Positions 28,099-37,997 are shown, counted from the first letter of the stretch. The stretch is 64,000 nt of DNA from Lysobacter concretionis Ko07 = DSM 16239 (GCF_000768345.1 NZ_AVPS01000007.1:124001-188000), one strand, 5' to 3'. Notes: generated by a model from the letters alone, not told the origin. Numbers and translations: made by a program.

Positions 28099-28565
28099 CA
28101 GAACGCGTCGAGCTGGGCAGCACCCGGCTCGATGGCTGCACCTTGGGGGAGGCGCAATACCGCGATCGCCCCCGAAGGCATGCCGCGGTAGTCGCCCGAC
28201 TGGCCGCTGTTCAACAACGCGACGAGCTGCTCCAGGCCGGGGTTGTGGCCCACCACCATCAGCCGGCCGGCATCCGGATGTGCATCCACCAGCGCGATCA
28301 GCGCGCCGGGATCGGCTTCATAGATCCCGTCCTCGACGCGCTGCTCGACATAGCCGATCACGCCCAGCACGCCTTCCAGCGTCTCCCGGGTGCGCCGGGC
28401 CGGCGAACACAGCACGCAGTCGGGCACCAGGTTTTGCGACGCCAGCCAGTGTCCGGCGGCCTCCGCCTCGGCCAGACCCTCCGACGACAACGGACGGTCC
28501 ATGTCGGCCTGGCCGAGGGTGCCGGGTTCGGCATGGGCATGGCGCAGCAGGATCAGTTCACGCAT
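28089..28565 (-). CDS. sixA: SixA-type phosphohistidine phosphatase
   Basis: The 158-residue cytosolic protein belongs to the histidine phosphatase superfamily. The RHG-type active site is present as LLRHAHAEPG at residues 6-15. The second histidine lies in VVGHNPGLEQL near 105-115, and the supporting arginine in CSPARRTRETLEG. SixA proteins dephosphorylate HPt histidines or the phosphotransferase NPr. A hybrid kinase with an HPt domain is encoded 0.9 kb upstream, but a link is only speculative. The stop overlaps the yceI start by 10 nt. Confidence 0.88.
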   Translation of the reverse strand: MRELILLRHAHAEPGTLGQADMDRPLSSEGLAEAEAAGHWLASQNLVPDCVLCSPARRTRETLEGVLGVIGYVEQRVEDGIYEADPGALIALVDAHPDAGRLMVVGHNPGLEQLVALLNSGQSGDYRGMPSGAIAVLRLPQGAAIEPGAAQLDAFWWP

Positions 28566-28601
28566 GGCAGGACCTCGGAGGGAAGCGGGACGATGGCGAC
28601 G

Positions 28602-29231
28602 CTATTTTCTCAACCATTTCAGCAGCGGCTGCCAGTCGGCCTGGTGCTCGCGCACGTGCGCCGAATGGTAGTCGAACAGGCTTTTTCCGAGCCCGCTCAG
28701 CAGCACATACGCCTGGCTGTCGCGCAGTTGGCCGACCAGCGGATACGGCCAGCGCTGCAGCAGCTCGACCGTCTGCCGGGAAATGCTGGTCCAGGGCCGC
28801 AACCGGTTGGCGACCAGGCCGACCCGCAACTCGCCGCGGCGCACGCGCGGGTGCAGGGCCAGCGAATCCAGGAACGGCACGCTGGCTTCGATATCGAACG
28901 TGGACGGCTGCACCGGCACCACCACCGCGTCGGCGATGTCCAGGAAAGCCGCCAGCTCGCGCGCCATCGCACCGGCGGGGGCATCGATCACCGTCTGCCC
29001 GGTGTCCTCGGGAACCTGCTTCCGCCATTTGCCGCGATGGCTGCCGTCCACCGGCAGCACGGCGCTTTCCAGCACCGAACGCCGCTGCGCCCAACGGGTC
29101 GCGGAGGCTTGCGGATCGGCATCGACCAGCACGGTGTTCATGCCCGCCAGCGCCGCATGCGCGGCCAGATGGGTGGCGATCGTGGTCTTGCCCACGCCGC
29201 CCTTGGAACTGGCCACCAGCACCGTCTTCAT
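28602..29231 (-). CDS. ParA-family ATPase (orphan)
   Basis: The 209-residue deviant Walker-A ATPase has KGGVGKTTIATHLA at residues 10-23, VDADPQASATRWAQRR (motif A-prime) and TVIDAPAGAMARELA (Walker B). It has no N-terminal DNA-binding domain and no adjacent parB, so it resembles the ParA/MinD-like proteins that position cellular cargo rather than chromosomal ParA. The ATG at 29231 is chosen because MKTVLVASSKGG is the family start. The cargo is unknown. The sixA gene lies 36 bp downstream on the same strand. Confidence 0.85.
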   Translation of the reverse strand: MKTVLVASSKGGVGKTTIATHLAAHAALAGMNTVLVDADPQASATRWAQRRSVLESAVLPVDGSHRGKWRKQVPEDTGQTVIDAPAGAMARELAAFLDIADAVVVPVQPSTFDIEASVPFLDSLALHPRVRRGELRVGLVANRLRPWTSISRQTVELLQRWPYPLVGQLRDSQAYVLLSGLGKSLFDYHSAHVREHQADWQPLLKWLRK

Positions 29232-29431
29232 CGCGCCTCCCGGGGTTGGCGGCCCGCGCCGCCGTGCAGACGGCAGCGTACACCGGGTCGACAGGAGGTG
29301 GTGGCTCCGTCGCGACCTCCATCCCGCCTCGTCAGGACACGCCGCAATGCCGCACAGCATGCAACGGGGCGCGACGGCGGACGGTGCCTCGTTCAACAAG
29401 CATGTCCATCCGGAATGTTGAGTCCGCAGGC

Positions 29432-32017
29432 TCAACCGTAATGCCCGGCGACGAAACGCTCCAGCTGGCGGGCAGCGGCATGGACCGCCACGAACAGCGT
29501 GCCGGGCACACCCGAGGGATTGCCGGCGGAGTGACGATGCCCGGCCGCTTCCAGCGCGGCGGCGGCGGCGGCGAGTCCGGGCGCACCGACCAGGCGCGCG
29601 GCGCCCTTGATCTTGTGCGCCTGGCGGATCCACGCGATGTCGTCAGCAGCAGCGCGCGCCGCGTCTAGTGCGGCCAGATCCTCCGCGGTGCTGGCGAGGA
29701 AGTCGACCATCAACGCGCGCGCGTCGGCCGGGTCGCCACCGGTCAGGGTCTCCAGGGTGGTGCCGTCCAGCTCGGGCAGTTCCGGCGGCACGCCCGCATC
29801 GGGCGGCGTTGTAATGAATGCGGTGCCAGGTGGGGTGCCGGATTGTGCTTCGGCAGCAAACAAAGCCGGCACCTCATCCCACACCTGTGTCGCCGCATGC
29901 GGCAACCAGCGCTGCAGGCAGGCCTGCAATACCGGCACCGAGACCGGTTTGGCGAGGTAATCGTCCATGCCGGCGCCGAGACAACGCTCGGCTTCGCCCT
30001 TCAGCGCGGAGGCGGTCAGGGCGATGATCGGCGTGCGTGGCTTGCCGTCGCGCGCCTCCTCCTCACGGATCGCGCCCGCCAACTGGTAGCCATCCAATCC
30101 GGGCATGTGAATGTCCGAGAGCACCAGCGCATACCGCCCGCTGCGCCAATACTGCAGGCCCTGCAGGCCGTCTTCGGCGGCCTCGCTGGCATAGCCGGCC
30201 AGAGCGAGCTGGCGCGCGATCACCAGCCGGTTGGTCGGGTGGTCGTCGACCAGCAGGATCAGGCTGCGCTCGGCTTCGGCTTCCGCCACGGCGGGAACGC
30301 GGCGGGCGCTGACCAGGGCGGTCTGGGCCGCCACCGGAACGGCAGGGAGAACCTCATCGGCCCGCGCCCGTGGCAACACCAGTTCCAGACGCATCGTGGT
30401 GCCTTCGCCGGGCACGCTGTCCATGCGGATGCTGCCGCCCATCAGCTCGGCCAGCCGGCGGCAGATCACCAACCCCAGTCCGGTGCCGCCGAAGCGGCGG
30501 GTGGTATCGTCCTCGGCCTGGCTGAATGGCTGGAACAGCCGCGCCTGCGCCTCGGCACTGACGCCGATGCCTGTGTCGGTCACCCGCAGCACCAGCCGCT
30601 CGCGACCCTGCGTGTCCTCCGGCCCCGCATCAGCCTCGCCCGCCCATTCCAGCGCCACCTCGATACCGCCCTGCTCGGTGAACTTCAACGCGTTGGTCAG
30701 GAAGTTGGACAGCACCTGGCGCAGGCGCATCGGATCGACCCGGTGCGCGGGTGCCACCCGCTCATCGACTTTGCATGCCAGCGCCAGGCCCCTGCTGGAA
30801 GCCGCGCCGGTGTAGTGGCTGACGGTGTCGCGCAACAGCTTCGGCAAACTCACCGGTTCGGGCGCCAGCTCCAGCCGGTCGGCCTCGATCTTGGAGAAGT
30901 CCAGGATGTCGCCAATGATCTGCAGCAGCGACTGCGACGACTGCTGGATGATGTTCAACGCATGGCGCTGATCGGGCTCCAGCCGCGAGTGGGACAGCAC
31001 TTCGACCATCCCGGTGACGCCGATCATCGGGGTGCGGATTTCATGGCTCATCGCGGCCAGGAACGACGACTTCGCCTGGTTGGCCGCCTGCGCGCGCGCC
31101 TCGCTGTCGCGCAGTTCCGATTGCAGGCGCTCGTTCGCCGACAGTGCGGCCTCATTGCGGGCGAGCTGGTCGATCAGCTCGGTCTCGAAAGTGAGCACGT
31201 CCCGCCGCATCTCCGCAAACGCCTCCATCACCAATGCCAGTTCGCCACGCGGCTGAAACCGCGGCTGCGCGGTGTAGTCGTGCGCGCGCATCCGCCGGAC
31301 CAGGAACACCAGGCTCTCCACGCCCCGGTAGGCGTTGCGCAATACCGCCTGCCCCACCAGCACGACCACCAGCAAGGTCAGCAGCGACACGCCGATGCGC
31401 AAGGCGCTGACCCGCCGGCTGCGCTGCAGGTCCGCGCGCACCAGGGCATCGGCCTGCACCATGGCCTGGGCGGACAGCGCCTGGATGCGCGTGGTGACCG
31501 GATCGATCGCCGGATACAGCGCGATATCCGCGAAGCGGCCCAGCCGGTCCATGTCGCGGGCGAGCAGGATTGCGCGCAGCTGGGCGATGGCCCGGTCGGC
31601 CGCGACGCGCTCCCGCGCCACTTCGTCGAACAGCTTCTGCTGTTCCGGATTGCGCGGCATCCGCGCCAACGCGTCCCAGTTGCGGTTGATGCGGCCACGC
31701 ATGGTATCGACCGTGACCACGCCGTCCTCCCACGGCAGCAGGAAGTTGCGCACCCGGAACGTGGTGTCGACCACCCCCAGCCCGTACGCGTCGGACACCG
31801 CCTTCAGCCGGTCCATGCGCTGCAGCGACTCGTCCTTCAAGGTCAGCAGCGATTGGCGCGCGCGGTACTGGGAAACCTCGTCGATCACCAGCACGCTGGT
31901 GCCGGCCAGCAGGCACAGGCCGAACAGCAGGATCAGCTGGTGCCGGATGCCCAGCGCCGCGAGACGGCGGCGAACCCGCAAGCGCCACGACGTGGAGGTG
32001 TCGCTGCTGGCGGCCAT
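29432..32017 (-). CDS. hybrid sensor histidine kinase with receiver and HPt domains
   Basis: The 861-residue membrane kinase has a transmembrane helix at about 26-46, a helical periplasmic sensor (47-204), a second helix (205-226), a HAMP-like linker and coiled coil, and the HisKA H-box MSHEIRTPMIG with His325. HATPase motifs follow (FLTNALKF, DTGIGV, GTGLGLVI), then a receiver with LSDIHMPGLDG and a C-terminal HPt with the phosphorylatable His in AHKIKGAARLVG. It is a BarA/RpfC-like phosphorelay protein. The EAL response regulator gene ends 4 bp upstream, so the two form one operon and probably one signalling chain into cyclic-di-GMP turnover. Confidence 0.9.
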   Translation of the reverse strand: MAASSDTSTSWRLRVRRRLAALGIRHQLILLFGLCLLAGTSVLVIDEVSQYRARQSLLTLKDESLQRMDRLKAVSDAYGLGVVDTTFRVRNFLLPWEDGVVTVDTMRGRINRNWDALARMPRNPEQQKLFDEVARERVAADRAIAQLRAILLARDMDRLGRFADIALYPAIDPVTTRIQALSAQAMVQADALVRADLQRSRRVSALRIGVSLLTLLVVVLVGQAVLRNAYRGVESLVFLVRRMRAHDYTAQPRFQPRGELALVMEAFAEMRRDVLTFETELIDQLARNEAALSANERLQSELRDSEARAQAANQAKSSFLAAMSHEIRTPMIGVTGMVEVLSHSRLEPDQRHALNIIQQSSQSLLQIIGDILDFSKIEADRLELAPEPVSLPKLLRDTVSHYTGAASSRGLALACKVDERVAPAHRVDPMRLRQVLSNFLTNALKFTEQGGIEVALEWAGEADAGPEDTQGRERLVLRVTDTGIGVSAEAQARLFQPFSQAEDDTTRRFGGTGLGLVICRRLAELMGGSIRMDSVPGEGTTMRLELVLPRARADEVLPAVPVAAQTALVSARRVPAVAEAEAERSLILLVDDHPTNRLVIARQLALAGYASEAAEDGLQGLQYWRSGRYALVLSDIHMPGLDGYQLAGAIREEEARDGKPRTPIIALTASALKGEAERCLGAGMDDYLAKPVSVPVLQACLQRWLPHAATQVWDEVPALFAAEAQSGTPPGTAFITTPPDAGVPPELPELDGTTLETLTGGDPADARALMVDFLASTAEDLAALDAARAAADDIAWIRQAHKIKGAARLVGAPGLAAAAAALEAAGHRHSAGNPSGVPGTLFVAVHAAARQLERFVAGHYG

Positions 32018-32021
32018 CGAC

Positions 32022-33218
32022 CTAGAACTCCGGCCGCCGCCAGCGGGCGAGGATGCCGGGCAGGTCTTCCGGCGGTACCGGCGGGGCGATCAGGTAGCCC
32101 TGGGCCGTCGCGCAGCCCAGTTGGGCCAGCATCTGCCAGTCCTCCACCGTGGCCACGCCCTCGGCCACCACCTTCAGGCCCAGCTTGCGGGCCAGGTCCA
32201 GGCTGGCCTCGACCACCGCCCGCTTGCGCGGCTGCTCGTGCGCCCCGGCAACGAAGCCCTGGTCGATCTTGAGTTCGGTGAACGGGATCTGCGACAGCTG
32301 CGCGAGCGAGGAGTAGCCGGTGCCGAAGTCATCGATCGACAGGCCGAAGCCCTTCAGCCGCAAGCGCGCCAGCACCCCGAGCGCGCGGGCGGCGTCGGCC
32401 AGCACCGAGCTTTCCGTCAGCTCCAGGACCACCTCGGCGGGGTCGACGCCCTGGGCGATCACGATGCGCTGGTAGCGGTCCGCGGCGGTGGCATCGGCCA
32501 GGGTGGTCGGCGAGACGTTGACCGACAACGTCAGGTGCAGGCCGGTCTGGTCCCAACGGCGTTTCCATCGGCACGCCTGTTCCAGCATCAGGTCGGTGAA
32601 GGGGTCGGCCAGGCCCTCGCGTTCGAGCAGGCCGATGAAGTTCTGCGGCCGCACCACCCGGCCGTCCGGTCGCCGCCAGCGCGCCAGCGCCTCCACCCCG
32701 ACCGGCTTGCCGTTGACCAGTTCGACCTGGGGCTGGAACCACGGCCCGATCTGGCCGTGGGCGAGCGCTTCGCGGATTTCGGTGGCACTGATCTCGATCG
32801 GCTCGTCGATGTCCTCGTCGTACTCCTGGGTGTCGTAAGCGGACAGCGCGTTGGCGAGTTTCTCGGCGGTCAACGGCTTCTCGACACTGCCCAGCACGCG
32901 CAGGCCGTAAGCCCGGGCCATGCTCTGCACGGTATTGAGCAAGGCCATGTCCAGCGCGCTGACCACCAGCACCGAACGGGCCAGACCGCGCTGGGCGACA
33001 TGGCCGATGAACTCGATGCCGTCCATTCCGGGCATGTCGAGGTCGACCATCACCACGTCCGGCGGGCGGCCGCGTTCGGCCAGCAGCGTCAACGCCGCGC
33101 GACCTTCGGCCGCCTCGGTGACGTCGGCCACGCCGAGTCCGGCCAGCAGCCGCAGCGCCATCCGGCGCTGGAAACCGTGGTCCTCCACCACCATCACGCT
33201 CAAAGCCGATACGGACAT
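32022..33218 (-). CDS. response regulator with EAL cyclic-di-GMP phosphodiesterase domain
   Basis: The 398-residue protein has an N-terminal receiver (VMVVEDHGFQRRMALRLL, phospho-acceptor in VVMVDLDMPGMDG) and a C-terminal EAL domain with VEALARWRRPDG, the metal ligands in LTESSVLA and DDFGTGYSSL, KIDQGFV and VVAEGVAT. The catalytic motifs look intact, so it should hydrolyse cyclic-di-GMP. The start is the ATG at 33218 (MSVSALSVMVVED). It is followed after 4 bp by the hybrid kinase gene, its probable partner. Confidence 0.92.
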   Translation of the reverse strand: MSVSALSVMVVEDHGFQRRMALRLLAGLGVADVTEAAEGRAALTLLAERGRPPDVVMVDLDMPGMDGIEFIGHVAQRGLARSVLVVSALDMALLNTVQSMARAYGLRVLGSVEKPLTAEKLANALSAYDTQEYDEDIDEPIEISATEIREALAHGQIGPWFQPQVELVNGKPVGVEALARWRRPDGRVVRPQNFIGLLEREGLADPFTDLMLEQACRWKRRWDQTGLHLTLSVNVSPTTLADATAADRYQRIVIAQGVDPAEVVLELTESSVLADAARALGVLARLRLKGFGLSIDDFGTGYSSLAQLSQIPFTELKIDQGFVAGAHEQPRKRAVVEASLDLARKLGLKVVAEGVATVEDWQMLAQLGCATAQGYLIAPPVPPEDLPGILARWRRPEF

Positions 33219-33281
33219 CCGATCCCCTCGTGGCCCGTGACCCGTGCTGCGGCCGCGGATCACTCTAGCCTGCCGTGAAGG

Positions 33282-33312
33282 CCACAAACAACAAACCCGG
33301 CCGGGGCCGGGT
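33282..33312 (-). terminator. terminator of the gene at 33386-34051
   Basis: On the minus strand the hairpin ACCCGGCC-CC-GGCCGGGT is followed by TTTGTTGTTTGT, a T-rich tail, about 73 bp past the stop of the upstream gene. It separates that gene from the EAL/kinase operon. Confidence 0.75.
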
Positions 33313-33385
33313 CTGTCTGCTGCGCGATTGTCCGCGGGAGGGTCCGCTCAGGACGGGACGGGACGGGACCGTCAGCGACGCCTCA

Positions 33386-34051
33386 TCACCACTGCGGCGG
33401 ATCGGCCTGCCAGGCCTGCTGGATCTCGGCCAGCACCGCACGCTCCCCATCCTGCCAGTCGGGCAGCAACATCCCGTATTGATCGTTGCCGCTCCACCTG
33501 TCCGGGTGGGTGCGCACGGCGGCCGCATACCATTGCACCGCCTCGTCGCGGCGATCGAGCGTCCACAGCACCAGGGCGAACGTCGGCGGCATCCAGTCGG
33601 CGGTGACGTTGCGGGCCTTCAGCAATGTCTCCCATTGGCCCAGTGCATCGGCGGCATTGCCGTTGCGCAGCAGATCCCAGCCGTAGTTCCACAACAGCGG
33701 GCGATACAGCGCTTCGGTCGGACTGACCTGGCGCAGCACGCGCCCGTACAACTCGTTGCCCAGCTCGGGTCGGCCGCCGGCCATCGCGATGTGGGCCAAC
33801 TGGGCGGTTTCGGCCTTCGCCCGCGGGTTGCGCGCGATCGCCTTCAACAGCGCGTCGGCCAGGGCATCGCCCTCGCCCTGCAGGGCGACCACGGGACGCG
33901 TGGTGCGCGCCTCTTCGGTGAAATAGAACTCCGATACCGGCACCAGCCGCGCCGGAACGGCCTGGGCGGATACCGCCCCGATGCCGGCCAGACAGGCCGC
34001 CAGGCCAACCGCGACCGCCAGGCCCTTCACGGACCGATTGACAACATGCAT
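33386..34051 (-). CDS. secreted tetratricopeptide-like protein of unknown function
   Basis: The 221-residue protein starts with a signal peptide (about 1-29, ending GAVSAQA). The mature part reads as loosely repeated helix pairs: LLKAIARNPRAKAETAQLAHIAMAGG, WNYGWDLLRNGNAADALGQWETLLKARN and ALVLWTLDRRDEAVQWYAAAVRTHPD. These look like TPR units. I do not recognise a named family. A second frame on the same strand (33372-34313) is a shadow. The start is the ATG at 34051. It diverges from the large oxidoreductase gene. Confidence 0.7.
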   Translation of the reverse strand: MHVVNRSVKGLAVAVGLAACLAGIGAVSAQAVPARLVPVSEFYFTEEARTTRPVVALQGEGDALADALLKAIARNPRAKAETAQLAHIAMAGGRPELGNELYGRVLRQVSPTEALYRPLLWNYGWDLLRNGNAADALGQWETLLKARNVTADWMPPTFALVLWTLDRRDEAVQWYAAAVRTHPDRWSGNDQYGMLLPDWQDGERAVLAEIQQAWQADPPQW

Positions 34052-34269
34052 GTGGATTCCCCCTGAATTGCCGACCCATGGTAACGCGGTGCCGCAAGGG
34101 GGCAAGGCGTTCGCTGGTAGAATCCGGCGGCTTTTCCGGCCAATCCTGCCCGTTGCCACCGCTCGTGCGCTGCCTGCGCCCGCGTGCGCCCGATCCGGCA
34201 CGGCCTGCCCACTCGCCACGCAAACTCTCCCGCAGCCACTGCGCGGCCCTCGCCGCGTCGGAGCCACGC

Positions 34270-37200
34270 ATGACCCATACCGCCGCGCCCGCCTTCCCCG
34301 CCGCCAACCGCACTGCGCTGGCCGATCCCGATTACGGGCTGGACCACAAATACAGCCGCCAGGAAGGCCGCATCTACCTGTCCGGGGTGCAGGCGCTGGT
34401 CCGGCTGCCGCTGATGCAGCGCCTGCGCGACCAGGCCGCCGGGCTGGATACCGCCGGCTTCATCTCCGGCTACCGCGGCTCGCCGCTGGGCGGCTTCGAC
34501 CTGGAGCTGTGGCGCGCGAAGAAGCATCTGGCCGAGGCAGGGGTGAAGTTCATTCCCGGCCTCAACGAGGACCTCGGCGCGACGATGGTCTGGGGCACCC
34601 AGCAGACCAACCTGTTCGAAGGCGCGAAGTTCGATGGCGTGTTCGGCATGTGGTACGCCAAGGGCCCGGGCGTGGACCGCAGCGGCGATGTGCTCAAGCA
34701 CGCCAACGCGGCCGGCACCAGCCCGCTGGGCGGGGTGCTGGCGCTGGCCGCCGACGACCACGCCTGCCGCAGTTCGACCCTGCCGCACGGCTCGGAAGGC
34801 GAGTTCACCAGCGCGATGATGCCGATCCTCAACCCGGCCGGGGTGCAGGACATCCTCGACATGGGCGCAATCGGCTGGGCGATGTCGCGCTACACCGGTC
34901 GCTGGGTCGGCTTCAAGACAATCGCCGAGACGGTGGAATCCTCCGCCTCGGTCGACGTCAATCCGCTGGCGCTGCGGATCGTCACCCCGGACGACTTCGA
35001 GATGCCGGTCGGCGGCCTCAACATCCGCTGGCCGGATCCACCACTGGACCAGGAAATGCGCCTGCACCGCTACGCGGTCAAGGCCGCGCAGGCGTTTGCG
35101 CGGGCCAACGGCGTCGACCGCATCGTGATCGACTCGCCCAACCCGCGGCTGGGCATCATCACCACCGGCAAGTCGTATCTGGACGTGCTGACCGCGCTGG
35201 AATACCTCGGTCTGGACGAGCGCGCCTGCCAGGACCTGGGCATCCGTGTGTACAAGGTCGGCATGACCTGGCCGCTGGAGCCGGTCGGCCTGCGCCGCTT
35301 CACCGAAGGGCTGGCCGACATCGTGGTGGTGGAGGAGAAGCACGCCTTCATCGAGAGCCAGATGAAGGAGGCGATGTACAACTGGGGCGGTGGCGCGCGG
35401 CCGTCGATCGTCGGCAAGTACGACGAGGAAGGGAACTGGATCCTGCCCAGCACCGGCGAGCTGACTCCGGCGACGATCGCCGGCGTGATCGGCCGCCGCA
35501 TCCAACGGTTCCATGATTCCGAGCCGATGCGCGACGTGCTGCGCTGGATGGCCGGGAAGGAAGCCGAGCTGGCCCTGCCGCGGGCGCAGTTCCCGCGCGT
35601 GCCGCACTACTGCTCCGGCTGCCCGCACAACACCTCCACCGTGGTGCCGGAAGGCTCGCGCGCGCTGGGCGGCATCGGTTGCCACTACATGGTCACGTGG
35701 ATGGACCGCAGCACCGACACCTACACCCACATGGGCGGCGAAGGCGTCACCTGGGCCGGGCAGGCCGCGTTCACCGACACCGAACACGTGTTCCAGAACC
35801 TCGGCGACGGCACCTACTTCCACTCCGGCACGCTGGCGATCCGCCAGGCGGTCGCGGCCGGGGTCAACATCACCTACAAGATCCTCTACAACGACGCGGT
35901 GGCGATGACCGGCGGCCAGCCGGTGGACGGCCAGCTGAGCGTGCCGCAGATCGCCCATCAGGTCCGCAGCGAAGGCGTGCACGCGATCGTGGTGGTGTCC
36001 GACGAGATCGAAAAATGGCGTCGTCGCGACCTGTTCCCGTCCGAGGTGGAGTTCTTCGACCGCGCCGAACTGGACGCGGTGCAGAAGCGTCTGCGCGACG
36101 TGAAGGGCACTTCGGTGCTGATCTACGACCAGACCTGCGCGACCGAGAAACGGCGCCGGCGCAAGCGCGGCAAGATCGTCGACCCGGCCAAACGCGTGAT
36201 GGTCAACTCGCTGGTCTGCGAAGGCTGCGGCGACTGCGGCAAGAAGTCGTTCTGCGTGTCGGTGCTGCCGAAGGAAACCGAGTTCGGCCGCAAGCGCGAG
36301 ATCGATCAGTCCAACTGCAACAAGGACTACTCCTGCGTCAGCGGCTTCTGCCCCAGCTTCGTCACCGTGGAAGGCGGCGGGTTGAAGAAGAAGTCGGCGA
36401 GCAACGCCAAGGACCGGCTGGCCAACCTGCCGATGCCGGTGCTGCCGACACTGGAGCGGCCCTGGAACATCCTGATCACCGGCGTCGGCGGCACCGGCGT
36501 GGTCACCATCGGCGCGCTGCTCGGCATGGCCGGCCATCTGGAAGGCAAGGGCTCCAGCGTGCTCGACCAGACCGGGCTGGCGCAGAAGGGCGGCGCGGTC
36601 ACGACCCACATCCGCATCGCCAATACCCCGGGCGAGATCCACGCGGTGCGCATCGCCGCCGGCGAGGCCGACCTGGTGCTGGGCTGCGACATGGTGGTGG
36701 TCAACGACTACTGGGCGCTGTCGAAGATCCGCGGCGGTCGCACCCAGGTGGTCCTCAACAGCTACGAGGCGATGCCCGGCAGCTTCACCACCCGGCCGGA
36801 CCTGCAGTTCCCGGCCACCGACATCATCAGCGCGGTGCAGACCGCGCTCGGCGGCGAGACCCCGTTCGTGGTCGATGCGACCCAGATCGCCACCGCGCTG
36901 CTGGGCAATGCGATCGGCAGCAACCTGTTCCTGCTCGGCTACGCCTGGCAGCGCGGACTGGTGCCGATCTCGCTGGACGCGATCATGCGCGCGGTCGAGC
37001 TCAACGGCGCGGCGATCGAGATGAACAAGACCGCGTTCGCCTGGGGCCGGTTGGCGGTGATCGACCCGCACGCGGTGGCCGATGCCGCCGGACTGGTGCG
37101 CAACCAGCCGACCGCCGCCGAAGCCACTCCGAACGTCCTGCCGATGCTCGGCGCCGGGCAGTGGGAAGGCCATGAATCCGGCAGCCCGTCGGCTCCACGT

Positions 37201-37950
37201 CCCGGCCGCGACGAGGACGAACTGCGCCACGTGCCGCAAAGCCATCCCGGCGACAAGGTCGCGTTCCTGCCGCTGGACGACGCGCGCCTGTCGCGCTCGC
37301 TGGACGAGCTGATCAGCCGCCGGGTCGAGTTCCTGACCGAATACCAGGACGCGACCTACGCCCGCCACTACGCCAGTCTGGTCAACCGCGTGCGCGATGC
37401 CGAAGCCGGCAAGGCGTCCGGCAGCACCGACCTGACCGAGGCGGTCGCGCGCTACGCGTTCAAGCTGATGGCCTACAAGGACGAGTACGAAGTCGCCCGG
37501 CTGTACACCAGCGGCGAGTTTCTGCGTCAGGTCGAGCGGCAGTTCGACGGCGACTACAGGCTCAAGTTCCACCTCGCTCCACCCCTGCTGGCCAGGCGAG
37601 ACGAAAACGGCCAGCTGATCAAGCGCGAGTTCGGCCCGTGGGTATTCACCGCGTTCAAGTGGCTGGCGAAGCTGCGCAAGCTGCGTGGTGGCCCGCTGGA
37701 TCTCTTCGGCTACACCGAGGAGCGCCGGACCGAGCGCCAGCTGATCGTCGACTACTTCAAGACCATCGACGCGCTGCTGCCCGCGCTGGACCGTGGCAAT
37801 GTCGCGCTGGCGGCCGAGATCGCCGCGATCCCCGAGCAGATCCGCGGCTACGGCCACATCAAGGAAGAGCACCTGCACAAGGCCAAGGCCCGCGAAGCCG
37901 AGTTGCTGGTGGAGTGGAACAACCCGCTACGGATCGTGCAGGTGGCCTGA
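34270..37950 (+). CDS. indolepyruvate ferredoxin oxidoreductase, fused alpha and beta subunits
   Basis: The 1226-residue protein fuses both IOR subunits. The first part has the TPP-linked pyrimidine domain (SGYRGSPLGGFDLELW, near 55-70) and the TPP-binding region. The motif CSGCPHNTST is near 448-457, and a Cys-rich cluster (CEGCGDCGKKSFC, then CNKDYSC and GFCPSF) lies near 649-700 where the family holds iron-sulfur clusters. The last third is the gamma/beta-type domain opening ITGVGGTGVVTIGALLG near 736. It oxidatively decarboxylates aryl-pyruvates from amino-acid transamination to aryl acetyl-CoA. The fused form is typical of aerobic proteobacteria. The start is the ATG at 34270. Confidence 0.9.
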   Translation: MTHTAAPAFPAANRTALADPDYGLDHKYSRQEGRIYLSGVQALVRLPLMQRLRDQAAGLDTAGFISGYRGSPLGGFDLELWRAKKHLAEAGVKFIPGLNEDLGATMVWGTQQTNLFEGAKFDGVFGMWYAKGPGVDRSGDVLKHANAAGTSPLGGVLALAADDHACRSSTLPHGSEGEFTSAMMPILNPAGVQDILDMGAIGWAMSRYTGRWVGFKTIAETVESSASVDVNPLALRIVTPDDFEMPVGGLNIRWPDPPLDQEMRLHRYAVKAAQAFARANGVDRIVIDSPNPRLGIITTGKSYLDVLTALEYLGLDERACQDLGIRVYKVGMTWPLEPVGLRRFTEGLADIVVVEEKHAFIESQMKEAMYNWGGGARPSIVGKYDEEGNWILPSTGELTPATIAGVIGRRIQRFHDSEPMRDVLRWMAGKEAELALPRAQFPRVPHYCSGCPHNTSTVVPEGSRALGGIGCHYMVTWMDRSTDTYTHMGGEGVTWAGQAAFTDTEHVFQNLGDGTYFHSGTLAIRQAVAAGVNITYKILYNDAVAMTGGQPVDGQLSVPQIAHQVRSEGVHAIVVVSDEIEKWRRRDLFPSEVEFFDRAELDAVQKRLRDVKGTSVLIYDQTCATEKRRRRKRGKIVDPAKRVMVNSLVCEGCGDCGKKSFCVSVLPKETEFGRKREIDQSNCNKDYSCVSGFCPSFVTVEGGGLKKKSASNAKDRLANLPMPVLPTLERPWNILITGVGGTGVVTIGALLGMAGHLEGKGSSVLDQTGLAQKGGAVTTHIRIANTPGEIHAVRIAAGEADLVLGCDMVVVNDYWALSKIRGGRTQVVLNSYEAMPGSFTTRPDLQFPATDIISAVQTALGGETPFVVDATQIATALLGNAIGSNLFLLGYAWQRGLVPISLDAIMRAVELNGAAIEMNKTAFAWGRLAVIDPHAVADAAGLVRNQPTAAEATPNVLPMLGAGQWEGHESGSPSAPRPGRDEDELRHVPQSHPGDKVAFLPLDDARLSRSLDELISRRVEFLTEYQDATYARHYASLVNRVRDAEAGKASGSTDLTEAVARYAFKLMAYKDEYEVARLYTSGEFLRQVERQFDGDYRLKFHLAPPLLARRDENGQLIKREFGPWVFTAFKWLAKLRKLRGGPLDLFGYTEERRTERQLIVDYFKTIDALLPALDRGNVALAAEIAAIPEQIRGYGHIKEEHLHKAKAREAELLVEWNNPLRIVQVA

Positions 37951-37967
37951 GCGCACCGACACAGAAA

Positions 37968-37997
37968 CCGGCCCGGCAGCGATACGCTGCGGGCCGG
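37968..37997 (+). terminator. strong hairpin after the oxidoreductase gene
   Basis: An imperfect 13-bp stem (CCGGCCCGGCAGCG against CGCTGCGGGCCGG, with one bulge) and a 3-nt loop begin 18 bp past the stop. There is no T run, so this is a probable terminator of the rho-assisted or processing type. Confidence 0.6.

Noticed and set aside
29843-32272. 809-codon plus-strand frame opposite the hybrid kinase
   Set aside because: Antisense shadow of a complete, motif-bearing kinase gene; composition is typical of non-coding GC-rich frames.
34027-37878. 1283-codon minus-strand frame opposite the oxidoreductase
   Set aside because: A GC-rich antisense shadow: low-complexity His/Arg/Ala composition and no recognisable domain, while the plus strand encodes a clear family protein.
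37968-37997. Riboswitch-like structure downstream of the oxidoreductase
   Set aside because: A single long hairpin just past a stop codon is better explained as a terminator or mRNA end.
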